A stretch of DNA of 64,000 nucleotides from Ramazzottius varieornatus (GCA_001949185.1 BDGG01000009.1:1-64000); one strand, 5' to 3'. Positions 34,701 to 45,684 are shown, counted from the first letter of the stretch. The notes: generated by a model not told the origin, from the sequence alone. Made by a program: numbers and translations.

Positions 34701-35272
34701 ACGGTAACCAGCAAGCTTTGCGTAACTACCTGAGGCAGTTTCAGGATGTAGCCCCCGTGCTGGATAAAGTCGCAGCCGAGACGACGAAGGTACCATTCTG
34801 TCCTTACAGACAACCCTTCTTGCATGGAAGGAGTCGGAGCCAACCGATAGCGAGGAAGGATCAGGTTTTCGAGGGAGATGACAACGTGCCCGAATGTCCG
34901 TTGTAAGGTGGTCGTTGATTGACTGGTGGGTGTTGATTGGGCATGGGACATCAGCGTGGTGGCGGTGGTTGATTGGAGAATGGTTGACTGACCACCTGAC
35001 GCTGTGCGAGCTATGCTTGATTTGGCACCAGTTTGATCCGCCATTGAAGATCGACGACTCGGCTGATCCGGAGACAACGATGCTTCTCGACGTCGTTTGC
35101 CATTTTCCTGGAGCGTAATGGCTTCAGCGGAAAGCGAAGAAGTCTTGGTCGACTTCTTGACCACCAGATCGGAGAGTTTGACGGAACGGGAAGATTTCTT
35201 CTTGAGGCTGTCGGAATCCATGACCGTCTTGAATGGACGACTGATTCGCGTTGGCGTTACAACTCCAACCAT
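31740..35272 (-). CDS. CCNL1: Cyclin L with RS-rich tail
   Basis: Cyclin L, the transcription/splicing cyclin that partners CDK10/CDK11 in nuclear speckles. Minus-strand exons are 34730-35272, 34572-34646, 33974-34083, 33792-33912, 33632-33708, 32692-32791, 32423-32530, 31862-32193 and 31740-31791, summing to 1518 bases (505 aa). Cyclin-box landmarks are [109 protein letters not shown] and [10 protein letters not shown]. The tail is Arg/Ser dipeptide-rich ([17 protein letters not shown]), as in cyclin L. A Ser/Thr/Gln-rich N-terminal extension of about 110 residues precedes the first cyclin box. Introns hold three family A MITEs and one hAT-like hairpin with an assembly gap. Vertebrates have CCNL1 and CCNL2; this single gene could be called either. 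Confidence 0.94.
32228..32345. repeat. Hairpin MITE, family A
   Basis: Lies in the cyclin L intron 32194-32422. Ends gggagctcggcagac / tttgtttccgagctccc, core ccaagcgacgcatg / cgtgcgtcacttg. This is one of the clearest full-length copies. Confidence 0.85.
32580..32668. repeat. Hairpin MITE, family A, partial
   Basis: Lies in the cyclin L intron 32531-32691. Starts cgaacaaactcgtcaagatc, core caagtggcgcacatt / acgtgcgccaactg. The right outer arm is lost. Confidence 0.75.
33350..33472. repeat. Hairpin MITE, family A
   Basis: Lies in the cyclin L intron 32792-33631. Ends gggaggtcggaaaacgg / tttcgtctgacgatctccc, core caagtggtgcacgtt / acgtgcgccaattt. Confidence 0.8.
34336..34505. mobile_element. 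hAT-like hairpin MITE, family C, copy 1 (contains gap)
   Basis: Left end catagatcggccctgtataa, right end ttatacagggccgatctatg, with 50 N in the loop side. The flanks gtcttgaa and gtattgaa match at 7 of 8 bases, compatible with an 8-base target duplication. It lies inside a cyclin L intron. The interior aligns with copy 2 at 43099. Confidence 0.8.
34369..34418. other. Assembly gap (50 N)
   Basis: A run of 50 N inside the hairpin element, probably where short reads could not cross the inverted repeat. The true length is unknown. Confidence 0.95.
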
Positions 35273-36385
35273 GCCGTTCGCCCAACCTCTTCAGATACCA
35301 AGGTAAGTAAGTGATGATCCTTCGTTCCAGATAGTCACAAACCGCAAGAGTCGAGAAAGGTCCTAGAGAGATAAGACAGGTGAAATCAACAATGAAATAT
35401 GATTGATTCAAATTTGAAAATCGAAATAACGAAATTCTACCGCACACTGGCGCCTGATGTCATGTCACCCCGCCCTGGGAGGGGGGGCGGGTGCAAGTCC
35501 TATTGTTTGAGACCCGCTGGCCCTGCGTCGATTTAATATGGCGTATGATGTGGCCCTACGATCACCGGCTAGTCCTTTGTGGACTTCCGCCTGTTTTCTC
35601 TGATCTGATCTGGAACACACGACCTCTTCCTCCGGTTCGATCAAATCTGAATGTGCAGGTACTCGTATTGAACACCGAATCAAATGTTATGGTATCCAGA
35701 AACAATTTTGGGATGATCGTCATCTGAAGTGGCGCACGTTTCCAGCCAACCTCAAAGAAAACTGGGCTACTTGAGATAACGATTGTCTTCAGACTGTTTG
35801 CCGGCCCCATCTGACCAAAAAGATTTTTGCGGAGGACCTTTGTTCTGGCTGGATAACGCTACCCAAACTCAATATCCGGCTGGTACTTTTTCTTTCGGTC
35901 CCGGTTGTAGCCGGAAAGGTCCTGGACACATGTACGTCTCCGTAACGAAGTACGCTGACTGGAGACGGCAGAACTCGGCGGGGGAGATGTCGAGTGCTCC
36001 AGCTGTTAACTGTTGTGTCGAACTCTTTGGAACTTGTTGGCCAAGTCATATTTTCATCTCGATAGAGTATCGTGTGCGAATTATTTTAATTAGCGAATTC
36101 TTTACGATCGCGCTGAACTACAGCGTGTACAGTTGCGCATGCATCTGCAGAAGGTAGTCATCAACAAAACCGTTAAAAAACCATTAGACTATTCTGGCAG
36201 ATGTTGTAGCAATATTCCGAATGGATACATTGGAGTTAAAAATAACCCAGACTTGATACAGACTTTCACCACGGAGATCATCTCGTCGATCCTGAACAAA
36301 CCCTGTCGTCTTCTGATCTCGTGCAACACTCACACAAAGATCGGGGCAGCTGCGTGTTACGCTTTGTCTCCTTCCGGCTACAAAG
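35273..36385. other. Divergent intergenic region, cyclin L / XK-related
   Basis: No confident gene. It contains a G/C run at 35467-35494 (cccgccctgggagggggggcggg), a family A MITE at 35715-35812 and short frames on both strands without motifs. It likely carries promoters of both flanking genes. Confidence 0.4.
35715..35812. repeat. Hairpin MITE, family A, intergenic
   Basis: Core gaagtggcgcacgtttcc and end ctgtttgccggcccc. One arm is degraded (gggctacttgag). One of the few copies outside an intron. Confidence 0.7.
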
Positions 36386-39133
36386 ATGAACCTGACCTTG
36401 CAGTCTTTCCTTCATCGTCATTTTCCTCGTCTTTCCAAACCTCCTTCCAAAGACATGGTTTATCGACCTATCGTTCTGCAATGCGGAGCGAAGGGTAAAA
36501 CTGCGAGATGCACGACGTTAAAGACTTGGCTGGTCTGTTGGCCCGACCACTGCGACCCGAGCTACATGGTGATTTTTTGGACAGTCTTTAGCTTCGGCTT
36601 CTTTCTGGCCGATATGGCATCGGATATTTCTGTTGCCTTCGAGTACCTTGAGTCGAAAGACTATATCTGGTCGGGATTACTCTTTGGCTTTACCATTCTT
36701 CCTTGTATCATTGCCCAAGGATATTTTGTTGCGGTGAAAAAGGCACCGTGGTATGAAGCTTATCCGTTCGGCGTCATTTTCTGGTAAGAGAAAATTCACA
36801 CTTGAAATGATACTGCAAAACATGAAGCTTCTAAATTATTCTGCCAGTATTTTGAAAAATCCACGCTTCGAAAGGTGACACTAATACTGTCAAAAAGTCG
36901 AATAAAATTTAGCATCTCGGTGTATTTCGTTCCAGGTCCTGGAGAACAGTTCAGACTTTTCTTGCCTTGCCTCCCAACGAGGCCATTAAATCTGCCCCCG
37001 ACGCCGCGAACTTCCTCCACAAGCTCCGTGAATTCCAAGCCTGCAATCGTCAGCGTACCAACGTCAGTGACCTTGACGTCTACTTCGGTTCAATGCCCCA
37101 ACTAATCCTCCAAAGCTACATTGCCGCCGACGTGGCTGTCACCACCGGCGCGTACAAGATCACCTGGAACAGCTGGCTCTCACTGGCCCTGTCTTCCCTC
37201 AACATGCTACGCTACGAGCCCAGTGCCCGCGAAAGCGAGAAGGGGATCATCGTTGATGTAGAGACCGTCCTTGAACCCGCCATGTACGACTACATCGCGG
37301 AGAACCTGTTCGACCTGATGAGTGTGGTACCACGCGCGGTGACCATCGGATGCTTCCTGTCCATTCAGCCTTCCTACGTCGCTCTTTTGTCTTTCTTCCC
37401 ACCACACATCCTGGTGGGGTTTCTGTGGTTCTGGCTGTCGTCCCCGAAGAAGATACCAGGTTACAGGTCGCATGATAGAGACTTTCGTGGGCAGAGAAGA
37501 GACCGACACGATTACCTCGCTCACTTCCAAGCAGCTTTGGCCACCTTGCTCTTCCCGCCGACCAACAAAGCCTGGCCAGAGAACTTCCTTCTCTGGAGAG
37601 ATCGTTTCAGGGCAGTCGCGACGAAGCAGTTCGTCGTGGTAACAGTTTTTCAGTTCTTGGAGACGGAAGCGCTGCTGTGGATATGGGTGTTCCTGGCCGA
37701 TGCAAACGTACCGGTACTTCCAACGCTGTTGGCTGTAACCGGCTGGACCGTCCTTCGAATCCTCTGTCATGTTGGGTATTACGTATTTCTGCTCTTTCCG
37801 TTGTATACCTGCGAGTGGGAGCAATGCACGAGAAGAAGAGGTAAACGAGACTCAGAAAAATTCAGAAAATTATTACTGTCCGCCGTGACGTCATCGCGGC
37901 CATTAAAAACAAAACAAGCGGTCCAGGGTCACCTCGAAGCTCGGCAAACAGGCTTCACGAATCATTTTCCGGAGTGGCGCACGATTTTGATGCTGTTGGC
38001 TGGAAGCCTGCGCCACTTGAGTAGACGATCTTGCCGAGTTTGTTTTGTCTCCCAAGTAGTGGGCGTTTAATGATTTGCTGATGTGTTCGCGTGCGCCTCT
38101 TGGAAAAAAGATGTTGTTTTGTTTGCCAGACCCCACTTATTGACAGATTTACCTAAATTATTGCCGGTTTCAGGTCTGATTGCCAAGATGGAGATAACCC
38201 GAATGGCAGAAGAACTTGGTGGCTATTTCTGCCCCAAGCTGAAGCCACGCTTGGTGAAAACCCGCGATCTATGCTCGTCCAAGTCGGACATTTCCTCGTT
38301 GCGTCAAGAGTGCCAATGGCTGGTTGACCATCTGCTGTCCGAGTCCGTAGGCCATACGAAGCGTAGTCGAACACAAAAACATCGCTTGAAAGCCATGAGT
38401 GCCTCAGAGAAGGATCTCTTGCGGTCTGTTCGTCGAGAAGCAGCGAACTGTCTGCGCTCGTTGGACAATCGCCGGCCTTTGTCCACTTCAGACATGCATG
38501 CTTGGCAGCGCTTGATCGATGATTGCCAAGGTGAACCTTGTGCTCAGTTTTCAATTAATGGACAGCCAATATTTCATGCGTCACAGGAATGTCGACAAGC
38601 GAAACGTAAAAGATCTTCGTCTCAAGTGGCTCACTTTTCGTTGCTCTTGGCTGGAAAACTGCGCCCTTAACATAATCATCTTGTACGTTTCGCTGGTCGT
38701 TCTCCCAGTAGATGTTTGCATAGAAAAACTGAGTTCAAAACGACTCAACCGAGCACGATTCTACTGCAGATTCTATTTTTTTTGTAAGGACTGTTTTCTC
38801 TTAGAGTTGTCCAACGGATGGCTGGACATTCTCTTCCGCTGTCTGACACATCATCGTCTTCCCTCGTCTTTCCTTCACGCCGACCGGGATCTCTCCCTGT
38901 CCCAATATCCCGAAATGTTCCAGCAGATGGTTGTCAAGAACAGTTTCCACCTGAAGAACTCTTCGGTTGTTAAACGTCCAGAAAAGAGCAAGAAGACTGT
39001 TCAGGACTCCGTTACAAACCAGGAAGCTCCACAAGGAAGACCGTCGTCCACGATATTGATCTTAGAGAACCCAGTGGAAGCTGCAGATGACCCGTTGTCT
39101 TTCGGACATGATTTAGATTTCGAATATGTTTAA
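36386..39133 (+). CDS. XK-related (Xkr) multipass membrane protein
   Basis: XK/Xkr-family protein; Xkr8-type members are caspase-activated phospholipid scramblases. Exons 36386-36783, 36936-37840, 38174-38530 and 38805-39133 sum to 1989 bases (662 aa), all in frame. Family features are DMASDISVAFEYLESKDYIW followed by a hydrophobic helix (LLFGFTILPCIIAQG), and the loop motif FGSMPQLILQSYI, the counterpart of the (E)SAPQLVLQ segment of Xkr proteins. Several further helices follow up to VLRILCHVGYYVFLLFPLY. The soluble C-terminal part of about 260 residues is unusually long and ends in an acidic stretch, FGHDLDFEYV. I see no definite caspase site. The first 40 residues before the first helix are less certain. 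Introns 2 and 3 each hold a family A MITE. Confidence 0.82.
37935..38058. repeat. Hairpin MITE, family A
   Basis: Lies in XK-related intron 2. Ends gaagctcggcaaacagg / tttgttttgtctccca, core ggagtggcgcacga / cctgcgccacttg. Confidence 0.8.
38594..38711. repeat. Hairpin MITE, family A
   Basis: Lies in XK-related intron 3. Ends gacaagcgaaacgtaaaag / gtacgtttcgctggtcg, core caagtggctcactttt / aaactgcgccctta. Confidence 0.75.
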
Positions 39134-39424
39134 CCGAGGAAGCGCTATACATAAAAGATAAAAAGAAAGAGATTCAAAGATAGTTGGGGAAGGGTGAAAA
39201 ACACGTAACAAAGTGATCGAATATTAACCACACGGCGTTAGAAACGTACAAAGGAACAACACAGAAAAGAAACTGGTGGTGGCAAATTTAATCTCAAAGG
39301 AACTTCTGGGGCAATGTAAGGGAAAAAAATACTTTGAAAACCGGTATTGCATACGAAAGGCACAGGAAACTATTGTCAAACTCAAAAGGAAACTTCAGAA
39401 AAATCTCAGTGTAATGATCTCCTT

Positions 39425-41601
39425 TCAGTGACACTTTTCGAGATTTGAGGCGGAGGTAGACTGAAACATCGTGGTGAAAGGCCATTTTCGGGTGAAGGGC
39501 CATTCGTACTCGTTGGGCACGACACGGTAGACGTCGGCCTCGAAGAAGGCGTACAGCGGAAAGTACAGATTGGTCTTCCGCGGGTGCCGACGTACAATAT
39601 CGGTGTTGGCTAAGGTGTGATAATACAAAAAGAGGCGGGACGAAATGTAGAAGGCGATGAACACGTCGATTGAGTAATGCTAGATACAAAGGCAACCAGA
39701 ATGATTTCTGTACAATAAGTGGGAGGTCGGCAAACGAAACGTGAAGTATCGTTATGTTGAGTGGCGCACGCTTAAAGCCGAAAGCAACGATAATATGCGC
39801 CACTTCGGACAGCGATCTTACACGTTTCGTTTACCGATTTCCTGATTTATCTGAAATTTTTCGGAGATTGACCAAGCTTCGATCTGAAGTTTCTATAATG
39901 CAGACTTTTTACCTCGTGAGCGGCAAGGATGAAGAACATGCCGAAGAGATTCAACGTCCAAGAAGCCAAATGGATCATCCGATGTCTCTTCGGGGTATCT
40001 GAAATAAAAATAAATATTCAGTTACGTACTTGAGAAAGTGAGATCTAACAAGAAAACGGCCAAGTTCATCTGTGCGTACATTCTGTGATGAAGAAATTCA
40101 GAGTGGTAATGATAACTGTGTGACCTGAGAACATGTAGTCACCACAAGCTCGAACACCTTGCAGCGACATTCCAAAGCCTCGAACTATGGTCAAGGCTTG
40201 TCGAAACCTCGCTGCGGGATCACCGAAAATCTAAAAACAATACAGGCCGGTAAATTATGAAAAGGATATTAAAAGGATAAGGAAACTTTGTACCTTGCCA
40301 GAGCACTTCAGGTGAACCCCGGGGACTGACATGGAAGTTATCAGCATGCAGACACTTCGTAGGAGGAAGATAGAGCCCAGAAGGACGAAGTAGCGTCGCA
40401 TGAGGATAAACCTATAAAGAAGAAGTATGTGAGACCGCTGCAACTACCGGAAGGTTGAACTGACACACCTGTGCTTGTGGAGGACCAGAATGGCGAACCA
40501 GAACAGGCAGAGCAAGATGGTGGCAACTTCACACATGTCAAAGGCCCACGGTATGAGCGGGACGTTGTCCAGAATCAAGTCCGGCAATGGAGGGTACTTT
40601 TCCATGTCGGGAACCCGATCATGAACGATGACCATCACGAAAGCAGTTATGACTGTCGACGAGACGAAGTACCTACGAGAAACCCAATAGGAAAGTTAAC
40701 TACCGGATCAACCCACGCAAGATAGCAGGGAACTGAAATGCGCAAGCGCGTCAATCACTAAAACACCCTGGTCAAGTGGCGGATAATGACGGTGAAAGAC
40801 CACACAGCTCGCGCCACTAAAACGGGGTAGTAACTCAAGCCGATGAGTTGACGCAGAGTCGCAGACTATCGTGTTAATCAACAGCAGTAGTGCGTCAGTT
40901 AGACCAAGTCAAACTGCATGACACATCCGATGACGTCGCACGAGTGATCACTATACAGTAGGATCTACAGCACCTTCCTCAATCACTTATTTAATTTCTG
41001 ATCTTATGAATGATGGTTGATAGCTCTTATCTTACGCAAAAGCGAGGATGGCTTTCCCAAAGTCAGGTTTCAATGGAGGTAGGTGTCTGTGTTGTGAATG
41101 CGAGGTGAAACCATGTGTCATGGCCGAGACGCTACTCAGCCTCCTCTTCCTTCGTTCCCTCTTCTCCCGTAGTGCCTCCTCCGTTTCAGTTTCCGAGCCC
41201 GAAGAAGAAGAGGACGACGACGACGCTTGGCTGATATTTTCAGCCGCCAACACTGCGAAGTTGGCTGTGACAGGGTCATTGACGGCCTTGCTCCCCCCGT
41301 TGGTATCTTCAGCCACGGGCAAACCAGGTTTCGAGATGTCCACCTTGGCAATGGTGGTCGACTTCAGCACGGAGATGGCACCATATAAACGCTTGATCAC
41401 TCCCAATTTCCTGATGGAGAGGGGAGGCGAACGAAAATCAGTTTCCGTCATGCGGAGGAGGGAGAAGCCATCGATTTCGTGCTCCCGGAATAACTCCCGC
41501 ACGTCCAACGCGACGCCATTCAGTTCCAGCCATCTTGAGACGTCTTCTATCGTCCATGAAGCTACCGTTACATCCCGTAGATTCGCTGGAACCCGATCCA
41601 T
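39425..41601 (-). CDS. SAMD8: Sphingomyelin synthase-related protein with SAM domain (SMSr)
   Basis: SMSr/SAMD8-like ER membrane enzyme; family members make ceramide phosphoethanolamine. Minus-strand exons are 41036-41601, 40469-40672, 40294-40411, 40080-40230, 39913-39998 and 39425-39679, summing to 1380 bases (459 aa). The N-terminal SAM domain (about residues 10-75) has [15 protein letters not shown] and [18 protein letters not shown] Ser-rich linker follows, then membrane helices. The catalytic region is clear: [18 protein letters not shown] supplies the first His, and [26 protein letters not shown] supplies the second His and the Asp of the HHD triad. Exon 5 reads [15 protein letters not shown]. 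The triad is complete, so activity is expected. The start at 41599-41601 is the first ATG. Introns 1 and 5 contain family A MITE sequence. Confidence 0.92.
39720..39845. repeat. Hairpin MITE, family A (cgaaacgt sub-type), full length
   Basis: Lies in SAMD8 intron 5. Ends gggaggtcggcaaacgaaac / gtttcgtttaccgatttcc, core gagtggcgcacgctt / atatgcgccactt. It is a good type copy for the sub-family with cgaaacgt instead of caaactcg in the outer arms. Confidence 0.85.
40770..40830. repeat. Relic of hairpin MITE, family A
   Basis: Lies in SAMD8 intron 1. Only the core caagtggcgg and ctcgcgccacta remains. Confidence 0.45.
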
Positions 41602-41860
41602 GATGGTCACCTACAAGACAAGTTACACATATTATAACTCACAGAAACTTTCCTTGAGCAGTAGAAACTAGAATTAACTGGAATACAAATTGAGGTTGGT
41701 TGAATGTTTTGGCCCAATCAACCATCTGTAGGACTTTCAATCAATCGTAGCAGGATGCGTGACCCAGTTACTGTACGTCACGAGTACCTCATCACGCGAT
41801 GTGACTGCTCACCTGCTTATATGCGCTACGAACAAATGACTGCTGCTGCCGCCCATTTCG

Positions 41861-42621
41861 CTACACAGCAAAGAGCCAGCAGAGCTGGACACGGGGGAGC
41901 TGCAGATGCCTGATGCTACTGTCTGATACTAATTTTCTTTCCTCAACCTGTTGCTTCAACCGAGACCTCTCCTTGATCCTCTGCTGCCCACTCTTATTGC
42001 CGGAAGATGGAAGAAGGGATTGAGAAAAGATTTCTTCGGAACATAGAGCGATCAAGAAGCTGGCTGGATCCGGACAGAGCCTAACAAAGCGAGTCAGCGA
42101 AATTTTTGATTAGTTTGAACCGATTCACTTCTTCCATTCGGGCAGAGAGATTCCGGCGAATGTCACTGAGAACGTGCTCACTAGGGAGCTCGGTAGAAGA
42201 AGACAACCATGTATCTAAAGTGGTGCACGGTGTCAATCAGTACCACTGCAAAAGTGTGCCACTTGAGCAAGCAATCTGGTCAAGTAGGTTCGCCGAGCTT
42301 CTTTATATGTATATGTATCGACTGAGCGAACAAGGACCGAATTCTGGAAGTTGATTTCAGGCGTGTCGGCGATCTTCTGGGGGCTAGCTACCGGAAACTC
42401 TTGAGAACAGTCATTTACCTGTTCTTGCTACTGTCTTTCGGTTTGCTGAACAGGCCAATCTTATCCGCGCTGGTGCCGATTACGGGAGCCGCATTTAAAA
42501 GGTGTGTGTTGCCAGAAAGATCAGTAACCAGCAGGGAGGTTTTTGCTTTGGGGTCTGGCACACGGAAGACGTACACGATGTCCGTCACGTTTCTTACAGG
42601 ATACGTTGCGATGTGCAGCAC
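41861..42621 (-). CDS. Possible small gene, N-terminus not found
   Basis: Two minus-strand open segments join in frame through canonical sites: 42422 up to about 42621, ending SADKIGLFSKPKDSSKN, then 41861-42079, starting CPDPASFLIALCSEEIFSQSLL and continuing basic (GQQRIKERSRLKQQVEERK). The donor is AG|gtaaat and the acceptor ttgttag. The intron contains a family A MITE, as in real genes nearby. No ATG lies in the upstream segment, so at least one further exon is missing, possibly removed or obscured by the overlapping GNAT pseudogene. Family not recognised. It could be chance open frames. Confidence 0.4.
42188..42302. repeat. Hairpin MITE, family A
   Basis: Ends agggagctcggtagaag / ggttcgccgagcttctt, core aaagtggtgcacggtg / aagtgtgccacttg. 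It lies between the two exons of the possible small gene. Confidence 0.8.
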
Positions 42622-42652
42622 GTGAAAAGCTTGGTACGTTGCTCAAGACATC

Positions 42653-43622
42653 GTGAAGGTGGTGTCGCGGGAAGCTCGCCACATGCCGGCACCTCGCAAT
42701 CCGGATTTCTATAACTACCGCTCCAACCCGGAAGTCATCAAGTATCAAGGCTTTGACGTAATGACACGCCAAGTCGCAGGTGATTTCGCAGCTTGGCAGC
42801 AGGATAAGTTGCCCGGCAAGCCTGATGATAGGGTACAATACGCCATCGTTCTGCACTCAACAAAAAGAGTAGTGGGGAATTGCACCATCAATTTATAGGA
42901 AGACGAAAATCGGACTGCGAAAACTTCTCACTTTCACCAGCGCAGGTGAGATAGGCCAAGGAGGTCCTGCTGGTAACTATGCACTTTCTTTTCGACGTCA
43001 AAGGCGTCCACAGAACTTAGAAAACCGTGAATGCGGAAAACGCAGCCTGTATTGCGTTGCTAGAATCTGCTGGCTTCCGACGGGAAGGCCATTTTGCTCA
43101 TAGATCGGCCCAGCTGTATGAATTGTTCAGATCAGCCCCTGGCCGTAGGAAGCGACATCAAGAGCTTGCATGGTAATAACCACAATACTGCAGCGTGTTG
43201 CATCACGGAAAATTGCAAGGGCCCACTTGACCGGTCCACCTCTTAGGGCCAGGGGCTGGTCTAAACAATTGAGCAATGGGCAGAGTAGATCAGTAAGGCG
43301 CTCCCTAGTTTGAGAAGTATGGAGCGGCAACGAAATGAAGATTGCTTTTAATCGACCAATCAAAATGGTTAAAGTGATAGATTCTGTGCCTTCATTGGTC
43401 GTCTACGGATATTCTTCAATTTCATGCCCCGCTCCATATGATGTCATCTTGCCGCGCCTTACTGCCCACTGCCCAATTCATACAGCTGGGCCGATCTATG
43501 ATTTTGCTGACAGTATTTTCTTTAAAACCGCATGGGGTAGTCATCACGAGCACGTGCTTTTGAATAGAGAATGGAATGAGCACCGAAAACTGTTGCATCC
43601 GAAGTCGCAGACATTGTATTAA
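42653..43622 (+). pseudogene. GNAT-family acetyltransferase pseudogene, split by a transposon
   Basis: Decayed GNAT (RimJ/RimL-like) N-acetyltransferase. Segment 1 (42653-42898) reads PRNPDFYNYRSNPEVIKYQGF and RVQYAIVLHSTKRVVGNCTINL, the N-terminal half of a bacterial-style GNAT, then stops. In another frame, 42970-43098 reads MHFLFDVKGVHRT, stop, KTVNAENAACIALLESAGF, RREGHF. This is the acetyl-CoA-binding end region, with an in-frame TAG at 43012-43020. The reading continues after the inserted element at 43509-43622 as ADSIFFKTAWGSHHEHVLL. So at least one frameshift, one stop and one 402-base insertion disable it. The typical N-terminal start is not seen. Intron-less structure and bacterial-like sequence suggest an old horizontal transfer (inference). 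Confidence 0.72.
43099..43500. mobile_element. hAT-like MITE, family C, copy 2, with nested insert
   Basis: Ends catagatcggcccagctgta / tacagctgggccgatctatg. The flanking direct repeat attttgct (43091-43098 and 43501-43508) is a perfect 8-base target-site duplication, typical of hAT elements. The element interrupts the GNAT pseudogene. A second inverted repeat (caatgggcag...aaggcgc / gcgccttactgccca, about 43268-43476) is nested inside. Confidence 0.88.
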
Positions 43623-43624
43623 TA

Positions 43625-43745
43625 TGGGAGACCGGCAAACGAACGTACAAGATCGTTATTATTAGCGCACGCGCTCAGCGTATAACAATGAAAACATGCG
43701 CCACCTGAACCTTCCATCTTGCACATTTCGTTTGCCTACCGCCCA
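43625..43745. repeat. Hairpin MITE, family A (cgaaacgt sub-type), intergenic
   Basis: Ends gggagaccggcaaacgaac / atttcgtttgcctaccgccc, core ttagcgcacgc / acatgcgccacct, directly after the GNAT pseudogene. Confidence 0.8.
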
Positions 43746-43820
43746 TATCTCGCTTTTGATAGTGTGATCAATGCTTGCTATTAATAGTAAACTGTGCGCA
43801 GATCACCAGCACTAAATAGC

Positions 43821-45684
43821 CTATCTCGGTTCCAAAGTCTTGTTTGGTACATATCCAGATATCGACTTGGCTAACTGTGCTAAAATTGCGTATTCATATT
43901 CCGTAAAACATTCAGGACTAAGGTACACTCCACAATACGAATCAACCGGTTTCTCTTTCTGCCCTCCGTCGTCATAAGCATACCGTCCCCAGCACGACGG
44001 TTTATCTAGTCGTTTTGCCGCCTCCCCATCATACACCTTCGTATTCAGTTCCTCGAAAATCTTCTGCGCCACCTGGGCCTCATCACTGAACCCAGTCACT
44101 TCCACAAAACCGTACTTGCCGAATATGTGCTCGATCTGAGTGATTTGCGCGTCCAGGTCATCGTTGATCGGCACCCGACTCTCCTCCAGAATCATCTGTA
44201 GGTAAGCATAGGCCGGAGTTCCGGGCAATCGAGGTATCCGCGGTGTGAAGACATATCTGTCCAGCAGATCAAGCATCAGCCTCAACTGTTGCGCAGACAC
44301 TGTCCGTAAATACACTTCCTGTTCGTGGTTGTAAGATTGAACAATATGGTTAATCACAGCCCGCATCGGTTGAGAGAACCGAAAGTATTCCTGGTTGAAC
44401 TGATGAACGTCAACTTTCAACTCAGCGGCACAGTTCGATACTTTCACTTGCAGATCCGTGATATCGTTCCAGAGTAACAATAAGGTTGCCCAAGGTGGTG
44501 GCGCACAATGAATACTGTCAGCGGGTTGGTTTAATTCGTCGGTATGAAGTATCGGACCGTCCAAGCAGTGTCGTAAACTTTTCGGTTCTTCGGCAATGCT
44601 TCTTCCTTTTTGGCACTTCATATGGATGAACGATTTCGGCACGCAGTCGAAACCAGCAAAGGTGGATATCAGAGCACAGTAGAGGTCGCGTTGCATGCAA
44701 GCAAGAGTATCGGCACGGACAAGAGAACCTGCATCCATAAGCATGTTATAAAGACATACAGTGTGAACGAACTGAATCGAACTCACACAGGGTTTTCGAA
44801 TCTGAATAGAGTTGGTCATCAAGGACGACCGGGTCGAGTTCCATCTCGGCAAAATCCGGTGTGCTTTCAGGCGAGACGTGCATGTTATAGTTCAGTTTCC
44901 GGATCAACGCTTGTACAGTGTTGAATATAAACTCTGGAGTTAGAGACTGAGGCGCTGCCAGCGAACTTTCTTTGGCGATTGTTTTACCGAGTGCCCTTAA
45001 CGCAGTGGGTGCGACAGTCAGCATTTTCCTCCACAGCTTGATCAACGATCCATCTTGATGACAGTACACATGCCGCTTATGGCTACTCAGGATCTGCTCG
45101 TCTTGGACACGACTGATGACTTCGTGGCTCAGTGTGGTGGGGTAATCACTGAGGAGCTTCAAGGCCCACAGTCTAGAAAGGATCTTCTGGTTGACTGTTT
45201 GGTATGAGTCCCGAATAAAAGTCAGGCATGTCTCTTCGAATTCAGGGCGTAAGCACGGAGTGATCACACAACTCTCCGGATCGTAGAATGTCCACAATGG
45301 AGCGAACATCTCTTCGCCGTCTTCGGAGTCGCAAAATGTACATAATGTGGCATCGTACACGTCTAGTAACTGCGATAGTTCACCGTAGTCCCGCTTGTAC
45401 TGTGGTACGCGCTCTTGAACGCGTTTGCGTAGACCGGCGCAATGCTCTTTCACATGAATATGGATGGATGTAGCCATGTTTTCCAGCAATCCTGTATGAA
45501 GGGTTCTTTTTGGCAGATATATGTCATGCAACTTCTCACCGGCTAGCTGCGTTGTTTTTCGCTCTGATTGGAGAGGTTCACAGGTGTCCAGCCTATGCTG
45601 TTGCTGTTGCCATGCGCTGGTTCGTTCGCAGTGCTCGTGGTACCCGAGTAGTAAAGGCACGTGGAGCGCCAATCGAGATAACAT
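43821..45684 (-). CDS. Unrecognised 601-residue protein
   Basis: Minus-strand exons 44787-45684 and 43821-44728 join with donor CTGT|gtgagt and acceptor gatgcag in phase 1, giving 601 aa. An ATG at 45475-45477 is an alternative start (532 aa). The protein is soluble, mostly helical by composition and rich in Leu/Cys. Features are a region with several cysteines (TLCTFCDSEDGEEMF, CVITPCLRPEF), a middle with QALIRKLNYNMHV, and a C-terminal half with WATLLLLWNDITDLQVKVSN, QQLRLMLDLLDRYVF and IEHIFGKYGFVEV. I recognise no family. A long uninterrupted frame on both sides of a clean 58-base intron makes it very likely a real gene. No signal peptide or convincing membrane helix. Confidence 0.72.

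Noticed and set aside
37207..37824. 205-codon minus-strand frame
   Set aside because: It lies antisense to the long XK-related exon, which has recognisable membrane motifs and good splice sites.
41048..41671. 207-codon plus-strand frame
   Set aside because: Antisense to the SAM-domain exon of the SAMD8-like gene.
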